The position numbers and the translations under genes were made by a program. 64,000 nt of DNA from CAYFFZ01 sp049976505. GTDB lineage: Archaea; Thermoproteota; Nitrososphaeria; Conexivisphaerales; UBA164. The notes beneath the pieces are model-generated. The model did no database searches. It saw only the letters and a program-made list of their open reading frames with translations, and was not told where the DNA came from. Numbering within the stretch: position 1 is the stretch's first letter; each line of letters begins with the position of its first letter. Positions 41,176 to 49,398 of the stretch are shown in pieces. The stretch lies in NCBI GenBank assembly GCA_049976505.1, contig JBMFIC010000006.1, forward strand, positions 23,253 through 87,252, written 5' to 3'.

Positions 41176-41369
41176 TTTAATTCAACTATTAATTAGCCCT
41201 GAGAAAATATAAACGTTTGTCAAATTTATTTGAGAAAGAATAAATCCCGTGCGGTTCAAGGCCACGCCCCAGCTTTACCTTTTAATCACTGTCCCGGTGC
41301 GCAAAAACGAATGCCTGCGGCTGTAACGCGAAAACCCCAGCCTTCGCCTTCAAGAATGAGTCATAAAAG

Positions 41370-41380
41370 TATTTATATGT
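41370..41380 (+). promoter_or_regulatory. TATA box of the H+-pyrophosphatase gene
   Basis: TATTTATATGT is centred about 28 nt upstream of the ATG at 41404, marking it as the likely leaderless start and ruling out the 58 upstream in-frame codons. Confidence 0.55.
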
Positions 41381-41403
41381 GGTTCATGAAAAATCATGTA
41401 GAC

Positions 41404-43659
41404 ATGCGGATGTTCTGGGCTTTAAAAGCTGGATATCTCAGTCTGCAGTCTGTCACTGACCCTCGGGCGATCTTCGTGGCTCTTCCCCTCGCCGTTGCTG
41501 TAATCGGCATAATCTACGGAGCGTACATGGCCCTCTGGGTTCTAAAGCAAGATGCTGGAACTGATGAAATGAAGCACGTCAGCTCCCTTATCTCCATCGG
41601 AGCCAGGGCTTTTCTTTCCAGGGAGTACAGGACCATACTTCCGGTAGGCGGGGCTCTTGCGTTCATCGTCTGGCTCGTCTACTACTCTATTATCAGGAGC
41701 GCCGGTCTTGCGGCTGTTTCCGCATCTTCATTCGCGCTGGGCGCGCTAGGCAGCGCCCTCGCGGGATACATAGGCATGTACATAACCACAAGGAGCGCCT
41801 CCAGGACCGCGCAGGCCGCAAGAAAGAGCGGGCTGGGCGGCGCCCTTAAGGTTTCGTTCAGGGCGGGAAGCGTTATGGGGACTATGCTCGCAAGCATAGG
41901 GCTTCTGGTCGTCAGCTCGCTCTTCTTCCTGATCTCAGGCTTCAGGCAGTGGGGCGAGCTTCTGATACCGGTGGCCTTCGGCGCCAGCCTGATAAGCCTT
42001 TTTATGAGGGTTGCTGGTGGGATCTACACAAAGGCAGCTGACTGGGGATCGGACATCGTTGGAAAGGTGGAGATTGGGATCCCCGAGGACGATCCGAGAA
42101 ACCCCGGCACCATAGCTGACAACGTGGGAGATAACGTGGGGGATGTTGCAGGAATGTCAAGCGACGTCTACGAGAGCCTTATAGTCGTGCTGACTGGCTC
42201 GATGTTCATATCCTACGTCTTCGGCATGGGCTCAGGGTTCTCGCTTCTTCCACTTTACATAGCGGCTCTCACCCTTCTGAGCACGCTCATCGGCATACAG
42301 CTGGTAAGGGGAAAGGTTGAGGACGCGGAGGAGGTCATGTCCAAGCTTAACCGCTCTCTTTACTTCACAGCTGGGCTCTCTATGGCCCTTTTTCTGATCG
42401 CTGTTGCTGCCATGTTCGGCCTCAGCGCGCTGTCCATTACGTTATGGCTTACCGCTTCCCTTGGAATGCTTACAACGATAATAATACTGCACATCACTGA
42501 ATACTTCACTCACTACACCCATGGCCCCGTCAGGAACATTGCGAGGCAGTCAGCGATAAGCGCCTCGAACGTCATAGTGACGGGCTACTCATATGGGCTT
42601 CTGAGCGCAGTTCCTGTGATCCTTACAGTTTCAGCGGTCCTCGGAATAAGCTACGCCCTTGGGGAGCTATACATTACGTACCCATCGGCCCTGGCTGGAG
42701 GAATTTACGGAACAGCTATCGCCTCTACCGGCCTTCTATCAATGGCTGGCATCGTGATAACGCTTGACTCGTTTGGCCCCGTATCGGACAACGCATCTGG
42801 CCTGGCTGAGATGACCGGCCTAAGCGAGGAGGCAAGGAAGCACACGGACGTTCTCGACGCGGTGGGAAACACAACGAAGGCCACGACTAAGGGCTACGCT
42901 ATAGCGTCAGCAGGGCTTGCTGCGGTCGTTCTCTTTATAGGGTTCGTGTACGAGGTCGTGAGGCTCATGTATCCAGCCCTTCATGCTGGACAGCTCATAG
43001 CGATAGCGTTCTCAAGGACATCCGTCCTCAGCCCCCAGGTCATAATAGGCTCATTCCTGGGAGCGGTCCTTGTCTACCTCTTCAGCAGCAGAACCCTGAG
43101 CTCGGTCAGCAGGACAGCGATGGAGCTGGTGGAGGAGATCAGGAGGCAGTTCAGGGAGAACCCGGGCATTCTGAAGGGCGAGCAGCTTCCGGACTACTCG
43201 AGGGCCATCGACATAGTCACAAGGCATGCTCTCTCGGAGTTCATGCTTCCCGGACTGCTCGCGGTGATAATGCCGGTTGTCGTCGGCGCAGTCCTTGGCT
43301 GGGAAGCTCTGGTAGGCCTTATACTCGGAACCATAGCGGTCGGGCTTCCCAGGGCAATACTTATGGCCAACGCTGGGGGTGCTTGGGACAATGCAAAGAA
43401 GTATATTGAAAGCGGGGCCGATCCAGCCCTTGGAGGAAAGGGCACCGAGGCCCACAAGAACGCCGTCGTTGGCGACGTAGTTGGAGACCCCTTCAAGGAC
43501 ACCACAGGGCCATCAATAAACCCGCTCATAAAAGTCGTCAACACGGTCTCGGTGGTTTTCTCAGGTGCGATCGTACTGCTCAACAAGGCCCTTGGGCTGA
43601 GCGTGAGCCTTGTATATATCGCCCACTTTATCCTGCACCTTCTGATCGTAATGCTCTAA
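41404..43659 (+). CDS. hppA: Membrane-bound proton-translocating pyrophosphatase, K+-independent type
   Basis: Couples PPi hydrolysis to H+ pumping. The protein has 751 residues from ATG 41404 and about 15-16 membrane helices. Active-site segments are DWGSDIVGKVE, IADNVGDNVGDVAGM, GGAWDNAKKYIE and VVGDVVGDPFKDTTGPSINPL. The K+-sensitivity site reads GNTTKATTKG: Lys where K+-dependent enzymes have Ala, which predicts K+ independence. It is divergent from the PhoU-like gene. Using biosynthetic PPi for proton motive force suits energy-limited or thermophilic life. Confidence 0.95.
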   Translation: MRMFWALKAGYLSLQSVTDPRAIFVALPLAVAVIGIIYGAYMALWVLKQDAGTDEMKHVSSLISIGARAFLSREYRTILPVGGALAFIVWLVYYSIIRSAGLAAVSASSFALGALGSALAGYIGMYITTRSASRTAQAARKSGLGGALKVSFRAGSVMGTMLASIGLLVVSSLFFLISGFRQWGELLIPVAFGASLISLFMRVAGGIYTKAADWGSDIVGKVEIGIPEDDPRNPGTIADNVGDNVGDVAGMSSDVYESLIVVLTGSMFISYVFGMGSGFSLLPLYIAALTLLSTLIGIQLVRGKVEDAEEVMSKLNRSLYFTAGLSMALFLIAVAAMFGLSALSITLWLTASLGMLTTIIILHITEYFTHYTHGPVRNIARQSAISASNVIVTGYSYGLLSAVPVILTVSAVLGISYALGELYITYPSALAGGIYGTAIASTGLLSMAGIVITLDSFGPVSDNASGLAEMTGLSEEARKHTDVLDAVGNTTKATTKGYAIASAGLAAVVLFIGFVYEVVRLMYPALHAGQLIAIAFSRTSVLSPQVIIGSFLGAVLVYLFSSRTLSSVSRTAMELVEEIRRQFRENPGILKGEQLPDYSRAIDIVTRHALSEFMLPGLLAVIMPVVVGAVLGWEALVGLILGTIAVGLPRAILMANAGGAWDNAKKYIESGADPALGGKGTEAHKNAVVGDVVGDPFKDTTGPSINPLIKVVNTVSVVFSGAIVLLNKALGLSVSLVYIAHFILHLLIVML

Positions 43660-43686
43660 AAACGTTTAAAGCAGCGCCATTTTAAA

Positions 43687-43837
43687 GAAGCTGAAAGCTT
43701 CGCCGTTGACGGCGAAGATTAAAACGGTAAAAAACCTAATTAGGTGCCTGGCGTTTATTGGCTCAGTAGCTCCAGCTAAGGACGAGTAACCTTTAAGACC
43801 TCGGGAGCCCTTGCCCTTTAAGTCGGGAAGGAGGTCA
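43687..43837 (-). repeat. 151-bp dispersed repeat, copy 2 (inverted relative to copy 1)
   Basis: It begins with the palindrome GAAGCTGAAAGCTTC (43687-43701), continues with hairpin CGCCGT-TG-ACGGCG (43701-43714) and ends AAGGAGGTCA (43828-43837). Its reverse complement aligns to 23408-23558 over 151 positions without gaps, at about 84 % identity. Differences are clustered, notably around 43791-43797, where this copy reads CTTTAAG. The right end lies only 8 nt before the ATG of the next gene. Confidence 0.8.
43828..43835 (+). promoter_or_regulatory. Shine-Dalgarno-like AAGGAGGT at the end of repeat copy 2
   Basis: AAGGAGGT is an ideal anti-16S pairing sequence and lies 10 nt before the ATG at 43846. 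It is the terminal sequence of the repeat, so the element seems to supply the ribosome-binding site. CTTTAAG at 43791-43797 may act as a TATA box. Confidence 0.5.
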
Positions 43838-43845
43838 GCAGAGCT

Positions 43846-44367
43846 ATGATAGTTGCCGTTGGAACGTCCAACGAGCTCAAGGTGAGGGCCGCAGAGGAGG
43901 CCTTCGGTCTGTTCTTTAACGACGTGAAGGCTGTTGGCGTGAGCGTTGATCCCGGAGTTCCCCCTCAGCCCTTCAACGAGGAGCTTTTCACGGGCGCAAG
44001 GAACAGGGCCATCAGGGCCCTGGAGTCAGTTCCCGAGGCCGAGTATGGCGTTGGAATAGAGGGTGGAGCCATAGACCTATTTGGGATCAGGCTTATAACA
44101 ACCGCGGTCTGCATAGCCGACAGAAAGGGCAGGCTGTCTTACGGCACTACGGGAAGCTTTCCAGTGCCCGAGAGCGTCTGGAGGAGAATAGAGACGCGCG
44201 AGGAGCTTGGAGATGTGATGGACAGCGTTACAGGGATCGAGAACGTCAAGAAGGGGATCGGGGCGATAGGAGTTTACACCAGGGGGATAATCACGAGAAA
44301 GGAATATCTGAGAGATGGAGTGATAATGGCGCTAACCAGGTTCGTTTCAGATGAGATCTGGGTCTAG
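43846..44367 (+). CDS. DUF84 / YjjX-type non-canonical purine NTP phosphatase
   Basis: The 173-residue protein belongs to the inosine/xanthosine triphosphatase family that removes deaminated purine nucleotides. The N-terminal VAVGTSNELKVRAAEEAF, central GVGIEGGAIDLFG and the C-terminal GAIGVYTRGIITRKEYLRDGVIMAL are the conserved nucleotide and metal-binding stretches. Length is normal. Its start region is formed by repeat copy 2. The elp3 gene follows 47 nt downstream with its own TATA box. Confidence 0.9.
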   Translation: MIVAVGTSNELKVRAAEEAFGLFFNDVKAVGVSVDPGVPPQPFNEELFTGARNRAIRALESVPEAEYGVGIEGGAIDLFGIRLITTAVCIADRKGRLSYGTTGSFPVPESVWRRIETREELGDVMDSVTGIENVKKGIGAIGVYTRGIITRKEYLRDGVIMALTRFVSDEIWV

Positions 44368-44414
44368 AACAAAGTACAGCAAAGCAAAAATACGCTCTTT
44401 CTGATAATCCCAGC

Positions 44415-45968
44415 GTGTCCTACGAGGCGGCGCTTCAGGAGCTCGTCAGGAGGCTCAGGGATATTGATGACCCTAAGCTTTTTGAAAGAATAAAAGTGGA
44501 GGTCGCCAGAAAGTACAGGCTTGCCAGAGTCCCCAGGAACTCCGACGTAATTGAGTACGCTAGGCTCATGGGCGTTGACGTTGGGCTTGTTGTCAAGCCA
44601 TCGAGGGCCATTTCGGGGGTCACCGTAATTGCGGTGATGAGCAAACCATTTCCCTGTCCTCCTCAGGCCCAGTGCATATATTGTCCGGGAGGCGTAGACG
44701 TCGGAACTCCAAAGTCCTACACGGGCTTCGAACCTGCCTCGGCTAGGGGAAAGGAGCTCAACTACGATCCGTTCATGCAGGTGCATCACAGGCTGGAGCA
44801 TCTTGAAAGGCTTGGGCACCCGACATCAAAGAACGAGATAATAATCATGGGGGGAACTTTTCTGAGCTTCCCCGAGGACTATCAGGAGTGGTTCGTGAAG
44901 AACATATACGATGCGCTTAACGGAAGGATAAGCACGACCCTCGAGGAGGCCATACTGACCAATGAAAAGGCGGCACACAGGTGCGTCGGCCTGACCATTG
45001 AGACAAGGCCGGACTACTGCAGGGAAAAGCACGTGGACATGATGCTAAGGTACGGAGGGACACGCGTTGAAATAGGGGTCCAGACGCTCGATGACCTCCT
45101 TCTGAAGAAGACACACAGGGGCCACACTGTCAGGGACGTCGAGGATGCCTTCAGGATAGCGAAGGACGCGGGCTTCAAGATAGTGGCCCACATGATGCCA
45201 GGATACCCGGGCTCTAGCAGGGAAAAGGACCTTGAATCCTTCAGAAGGCTCTTCTATGATGAGAGGTTCAGGCCAGATATGGTCAAGATATATCCCACGC
45301 TCGTCGTGGGCGGAACCCTTCTGGCGAGGATGTATGATAAGGGCCTCTACAGGCCTCTAACAAACGAGGAGGCCGCGGAGCTTATAGCAGATGTCCTGGA
45401 GATGACACCTCCATGGGTCAGGATAATGAGGATACAGAGGGACATTCCCGCGTTCAAGATAATAGCTGGGCCAACGGCAGGAAACCTCAGGGAGCTTGCG
45501 ATGCAGATCCTCAGGGATAGGGGGAAGAAGTGCTGGGAAATTAGGTGCAGGGAGGTAGGTCACAGAAGGATCGGAGAGGACAGGATGCGGGACTTCAGGC
45601 TTGTGACGAGGACCTACGATGCCTCAGAAGGAAGGGAGTATTTTCTCTCGTATGAGGACGAGGAGGGAAACCTTGCTGGCTACCTTAGGCTCAGGGTTCC
45701 ATCGGAGAAGGCGCACAGGCCTGAGGTAAAGGGCGCAACAATAGTCAGGGAGCTCAAGGTTGTTGGAAGGGTGGTTCCCGTGCACAGCGATGGACCAGGC
45801 TGGCAGCACAGGGGCCTTGGCAGGTCTCTTATGGCGGAGGCAGAGAGGATAACCAAGGAGGATCTCGGGCTTGACAAGATCGTGGTGATAAGCGGGGTCG
45901 GGGTCAGGGAGTACTACATGAAGCTCGGGTACGAAAGGGATGGCCCCTACGTTTCCAAGAGGCTCTAG
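44415..45968 (+). CDS. elp3: Elp3: tRNA U34 carboxymethyltransferase (radical SAM-acetyltransferase)
   Basis: Archaeal Elp3 makes cm5U at the wobble base without the other Elongator subunits. The 517 residues have the radical SAM cluster motif with FPCPPQAQCIYCPGG around residues 80-94, the ETRPDYC segment, and a C-terminal GNAT domain (QHRGLGRSLMAEAERI, YYMKLGYERDGPYVSK). The start is GTG at 44415 with TATA-like AAAATAC about 27 nt upstream. It overlaps the convergent HAD gene by 4 nt. Confidence 0.96.
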   Translation: MSYEAALQELVRRLRDIDDPKLFERIKVEVARKYRLARVPRNSDVIEYARLMGVDVGLVVKPSRAISGVTVIAVMSKPFPCPPQAQCIYCPGGVDVGTPKSYTGFEPASARGKELNYDPFMQVHHRLEHLERLGHPTSKNEIIIMGGTFLSFPEDYQEWFVKNIYDALNGRISTTLEEAILTNEKAAHRCVGLTIETRPDYCREKHVDMMLRYGGTRVEIGVQTLDDLLLKKTHRGHTVRDVEDAFRIAKDAGFKIVAHMMPGYPGSSREKDLESFRRLFYDERFRPDMVKIYPTLVVGGTLLARMYDKGLYRPLTNEEAAELIADVLEMTPPWVRIMRIQRDIPAFKIIAGPTAGNLRELAMQILRDRGKKCWEIRCREVGHRRIGEDRMRDFRLVTRTYDASEGREYFLSYEDEEGNLAGYLRLRVPSEKAHRPEVKGATIVRELKVVGRVVPVHSDGPGWQHRGLGRSLMAEAERITKEDLGLDKIVVISGVGVREYYMKLGYERDGPYVSKRL

Positions 45969-46612
45969 CGTCCCAGTAGCCTGAGCACGTCCAGAAGGCT
46001 CCTCACCTTCACCGCCTGCACGTCATCGTAGAAGCCAAGCCTGTCAAGAAGGACTGGGCTCAGCCCTGCCTTCATGGACCCAAGGTAATCAACTTCATAG
46101 AGATCTCCAACGTAGAGCCCCCTCTCTCCGGCTAGCCTTATTCCCTCCTCGAATATATCCGCTGACGGCTTTATCTTCCCGACCCTGTAGGAGGCGACGA
46201 TCCCGTCAAGGTAGGCGGAGATTCCGGTTTCTGAGATCACCCTGTTTATCTTCTCAGAGGCGTTGCTGATCAGGAAGATCCTGTACCCCATCCTCTTGAG
46301 CGCTTTCAGAAACGGGAGAGTATCGTGGTAGAGCGTGTACCAGATTGAGACGAACTCTATAGTCCTCAGCTCCTCAAGGGTTCTGGAGTCGACGCTTATC
46401 CCAATTATCCTCAGCACTTCGTTAACGTCTATTACCGGGTTGCCGTTGACAACGGGCAGCCTTTCGTTCCCAAGATACTTTGAGACCGCCCTGTATACGT
46501 CGCGCAGGCTGACGTCGTAGCCGTTCTTGAGAAGCACGGTATATATTGGCTCATGATAGGTTGGCCTGAAGTCCACTAGGGTGCCGCCAAGATCTAAAAA
46601 AATTGTTGCCAT
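45965..46612 (-). CDS. HAD-superfamily hydrolase
   Basis: A 215-residue HAD phosphatase with alpha-helical cap. Motif I is FLDLGGTLVD, in which the first Asp (nucleophile) is present but the usual second Asp is Gly; motif II is FLISNAS; motif III/IV includes KIKPSADIFEEGI and YVGDLYEVDYLG. Loss of the acid/base Asp is known in some HAD subfamilies and may change the reaction. The substrate is unknown. It is convergent with elp3. Confidence 0.88.
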   Translation of the reverse strand: MATIFLDLGGTLVDFRPTYHEPIYTVLLKNGYDVSLRDVYRAVSKYLGNERLPVVNGNPVIDVNEVLRIIGISVDSRTLEELRTIEFVSIWYTLYHDTLPFLKALKRMGYRIFLISNASEKINRVISETGISAYLDGIVASYRVGKIKPSADIFEEGIRLAGERGLYVGDLYEVDYLGSMKAGLSPVLLDRLGFYDDVQAVKVRSLLDVLRLLGR

Positions 46613-46636
46613 AGAAGGTTAAAAAAGAATCAGTTT

Positions 46637-46882
46637 TTAAACTTTATTGGAGGGAGGGCTCCAGTAGCTCCAGGCCACTACCACGGCCAGGGCCAGGAAC
46701 GAAGTCGCCAATCCAACGAGCCCGGCAGCCACTATCTGGCTGTTTCCGAATATCCTGGCAAGCGCTGCCACCAGATATGCAAGCGCGTTTGTTTCAGCTA
46801 TTAGCAGATAGCCTATGAATCCAATCACGTAGCCGAGCAGCCATATTCCAAACAGCACTCCAACCCTTCCCATGATTTTCAC
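46637..46882 (-). CDS. Small two- to three-helix membrane protein
   Basis: An 81-residue hydrophobic protein with helices at about 8-28, 32-44 and 50-71, ending with a polar WSPPSNKV tail. An AGGTGA motif at 46880-46885 is 6-7 nt upstream of ATG 46873, so translation probably starts there (78 residues) rather than at GTG 46882. Not recognised. It lies 24 nt upstream of the HAD gene on the same strand and may share its transcript. Confidence 0.65.
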   Translation of the reverse strand: MKIMGRVGVLFGIWLLGYVIGFIGYLLIAETNALAYLVAALARIFGNSQIVAAGLVGLATSFLALAVVVAWSYWSPPSNKV

Positions 46883-47024
46883 CTGAGCATTTTTCCGTAT
46901 CTGCTTAGTTAATTGAATATGGCTAAAAATTTAGACCGAATAGTCAACAAAGGTTGTCAGATCCATGAAAAGTTGCAAAACTCGTTGTAAAAGTTAAAAT
47001 ATGGGGGTCCATGCATTTTAATGC

Positions 47025-47807
47025 ATGGTCAAGCTGTATGACCTGTCTCAGCCTCTGAGCGCCGACACTCCTTTCTGGCCTCTGTATCCACCTTTTGAGG
47101 TAAAGTACATCAAGAGGAAGGCGGAGCACGGTGTCAACGCCCAGTACATCATGACCTCTAACCACATTGGAACGCACCTTGACGCTCCCAGGCACTTCAT
47201 TACCTGGGGAAAGACCGTAGATCAGATACCTCTTGAGCAGCTCTACGGAACAGGCGTAGTTGTTGACGTATCAGAGGCAGGCGAGCTGGGCCTCATAACG
47301 CCAGAGATGGTCGAGTCCAAGATAGAGGTGAGGGAAAGGGACATCATAATTTTCTACACGGGCTGGGTGAAGTACGCATGGTACCAGCCAACCGCGGACG
47401 AGGAGAAGTACATCCAGCTACATCCTGGAATGGGAAGGGACATGGTCGAGTGGATGATAAAGAAGAAGATCAAGTGGTTCGGCGTCGACACGCCCTCTCC
47501 AGATCACCCGATGAACCTCCCCATAGGCAGGTTCCTTCCCAGGGTATCCGACAAGGTGAGAAGGCTCGCTGAAAAGAAGTTCGGAGGTCCCGAGGCCCTG
47601 AAGAAGCTCTTCCCCGAGGAGGACTATCAGCTGCTTCACAACGCCCTATTCCCCTACGACATAGTGCACGTTGAGAACATTGGAGGGCAGATAGAGGAGC
47701 TGCTGGGCGGAAGAAAGGCGGTAAGGACGACGCTGGGGGCCTTCCCGTGGCTCTTCAAGGGCGGAGAGGCAGCATTCTGCAGGGTAGTTGCCTTCGTGGA
47801 GGAATAA
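47025..47807 (+). CDS. Cyclase-family metal hydrolase (kynurenine formamidase-like)
   Basis: The 260-residue protein carries the cyclase/arylformamidase signature HIGTHLDAPRHF (H-x-G-T-H-x-D-x-P-x-H) and the second part DTPSPDHPMN and FPYDIVHVENIGGQIEEL. Members hydrolyse formamides or lactams using Zn or Mn. There are no other tryptophan-degradation genes here, so the substrate is open. A TATA-like TAAAATATG about 25 nt upstream supports the ATG at 47025 and leaderless expression. Confidence 0.88.
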   Translation: MVKLYDLSQPLSADTPFWPLYPPFEVKYIKRKAEHGVNAQYIMTSNHIGTHLDAPRHFITWGKTVDQIPLEQLYGTGVVVDVSEAGELGLITPEMVESKIEVRERDIIIFYTGWVKYAWYQPTADEEKYIQLHPGMGRDMVEWMIKKKIKWFGVDTPSPDHPMNLPIGRFLPRVSDKVRRLAEKKFGGPEALKKLFPEEDYQLLHNALFPYDIVHVENIGGQIEELLGGRKAVRTTLGAFPWLFKGGEAAFCRVVAFVEE

Positions 47808-47834
47808 AATACCTAATTTTTATGCAGTTTTTGT

Positions 47835-48161
47835 TTATGCCTGAACAAAGTAGTAGCCCGTAATCTCTTTGCCCTCCCTTGCCCTTAGCTTGCCCTGCGC
47901 TGGCCTCAGCATCATACCTATTTCTGGCCTTTCGACCCTGATCTGCCCGAACTTTCTTGCGCCGCCCTCAAACTCAACGATTCCCAGCACGAGCGGGGAC
48001 CTGTCTATGCCAGCAGGGACGACGTAGAGCACCGTGTACGAGATCAGTCTTCCCCGATCCCCAAGCTCCACCTCCTTGAGCTCTGATGAGCCACATCTTA
48101 TGCAGTGCCTTCTCTGATAGGTGTACACCTTTCCGCAGGATGAGCACTGATATCCCTTCAT
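47835..48161 (-). CDS. DUF35 zinc-ribbon/OB-fold acyl-CoA-binding protein
   Basis: The 108-residue protein has an N-terminal zinc ribbon with Cys6, Cys9, Cys20 and Cys23, then an OB-fold (GRLISYTVLYVVPAGI, PLVLGIVEFEGG). DUF35 proteins bridge thiolase and HMG-CoA synthase in the archaeal mevalonate complex, passing acyl-CoA intermediates. Here the thiolase is the immediate upstream partner (3-nt gap), but no HMG-CoA synthase is present in the window. Confidence 0.9.
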   Translation of the reverse strand: MKGYQCSSCGKVYTYQRRHCIRCGSSELKEVELGDRGRLISYTVLYVVPAGIDRSPLVLGIVEFEGGARKFGQIRVERPEIGMMLRPAQGKLRAREGKEITGYYFVQA

Positions 48162-48164
48162 TTC

Positions 48165-49346
48165 TCAGTACCTCCTGAGCACGATGGAAACCGCGTTGGA
48201 TCCAAAGCCCCCCATGTTGACGGTTAGCCCGTACTCCGCCTTTCTGACCTGCCTCTCTCCGGCCTCGCCTCTAAGCTGCCAGAAGATTTCAACTATCTGG
48301 GCAAGGCCCGTTGCCCCTAGAGGATGCCCCCTTGCCTTGAGGCCTCCAGATGTGTTTATAGGCTTTGAGCCGTTAATTGAGGTCTCACCCCTTTCAACTG
48401 CCTCCTTGGCCTCTCCCTTTTTAAAGAACCCCACCTCCTCGCTTATCGCAAGCTCTAGCACCGTGAACGCATCGTGCAGCTCGGCCACATCTATTCTCTC
48501 AGGTCCTATCCCCGCCATCCTGTACGCCTTTTCCGCCGCCCTTCTTACGGCCCTCAGCTCGGTTGGGTCGTCCCTGTCCTGAAGAGCCAAGGCGTCGGTT
48601 GCCTCCCCGATTCCATCTATCAGCACTGGCTTATCGGTGTATGACAGAGCTGTGTCGAGGTCCATAAGTAGAACAGCAGCCCCTCCGTCCGAGATCGGGG
48701 AGGCATCGTAGAGTCTGAGTGGCTCGGCCACGTATGGGTTGAAGCTCTCGCTTCCCGGACCAAGAAGCTGTTCAACCGTTATCTCCTTCCTGAGATGTGC
48801 GTAGGGGTTCTTCATGGCGTTTGAGTGATTCTTGACAGCCACCATAGCCAGATGCTCCGGCTTTACCGAGTACTTCTGCATGTACAGCCTCGCAAAGATC
48901 GCGGCAAGCGCCGGCATTGTTGCTCCTGACGGATACTCCTCCTCAGGGTGCGACATCATGGAAACCAGATCGGTTACAACGTCCGTCGGAGCGGTCCTCA
49001 TCTTTTCGGCCCCTGCAACGAGAACGACGTCCGCGTTTCCTGAGGCTATCTCCATGTACCCGTATCTGACCGCCGAGGCGCCGCTTGCAGGTCCGTTCTC
49101 TATTCTTTCAGCTGCTACGTCTGCTATACCGAGATGGTCAGCAAGGGCTGTTGCAACTGAGATCTGCCTTGAGCTTATCTCCCCGAGGACGTTGCTCACG
49201 TACACCGAGGAGATCTTCCTCCTGTCGACCTTAGCGCTGTTTATAGCCTGCTCAGAGGGCTCCACAAGGAGGTCCATGAGGCTTTTGTCGATCAGGTTTC
49301 CGAACTTAGTCATAGATGCGGCGGCTATGGCTACCTTCCTTGCCAT
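48165..49346 (-). CDS. SCPx-type thiolase-family protein lacking the usual nucleophilic cysteine
   Basis: The 393-residue thiolase-fold protein clearly belongs with archaeal acetoacetyl-CoA/SCPx-like thiolases: VAELHDAFTVLELAISE, NTSGGLKARGHPLGATG with its catalytic His, and GGFGSNAVSIVL. At the position of the nucleophile (usually E-N-A-C-A-S-G) it reads IENGPASG, with Pro where Cys is expected. The second catalytic Cys of bacterial thiolases is also absent, as is usual in this family. It is coupled to a DUF35 partner, so it may act as a scaffold or a non-thiolytic acyl-CoA enzyme. Confidence 0.87.
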   Translation of the reverse strand: MARKVAIAAASMTKFGNLIDKSLMDLLVEPSEQAINSAKVDRRKISSVYVSNVLGEISSRQISVATALADHLGIADVAAERIENGPASGASAVRYGYMEIASGNADVVLVAGAEKMRTAPTDVVTDLVSMMSHPEEEYPSGATMPALAAIFARLYMQKYSVKPEHLAMVAVKNHSNAMKNPYAHLRKEITVEQLLGPGSESFNPYVAEPLRLYDASPISDGGAAVLLMDLDTALSYTDKPVLIDGIGEATDALALQDRDDPTELRAVRRAAEKAYRMAGIGPERIDVAELHDAFTVLELAISEEVGFFKKGEAKEAVERGETSINGSKPINTSGGLKARGHPLGATGLAQIVEIFWQLRGEAGERQVRKAEYGLTVNMGGFGSNAVSIVLRRY

Positions 49347-49398
49347 GTTTACCTAAAACATCGTAACAATTTAAATGTATTGTCGTGGGGGTCTCCTT

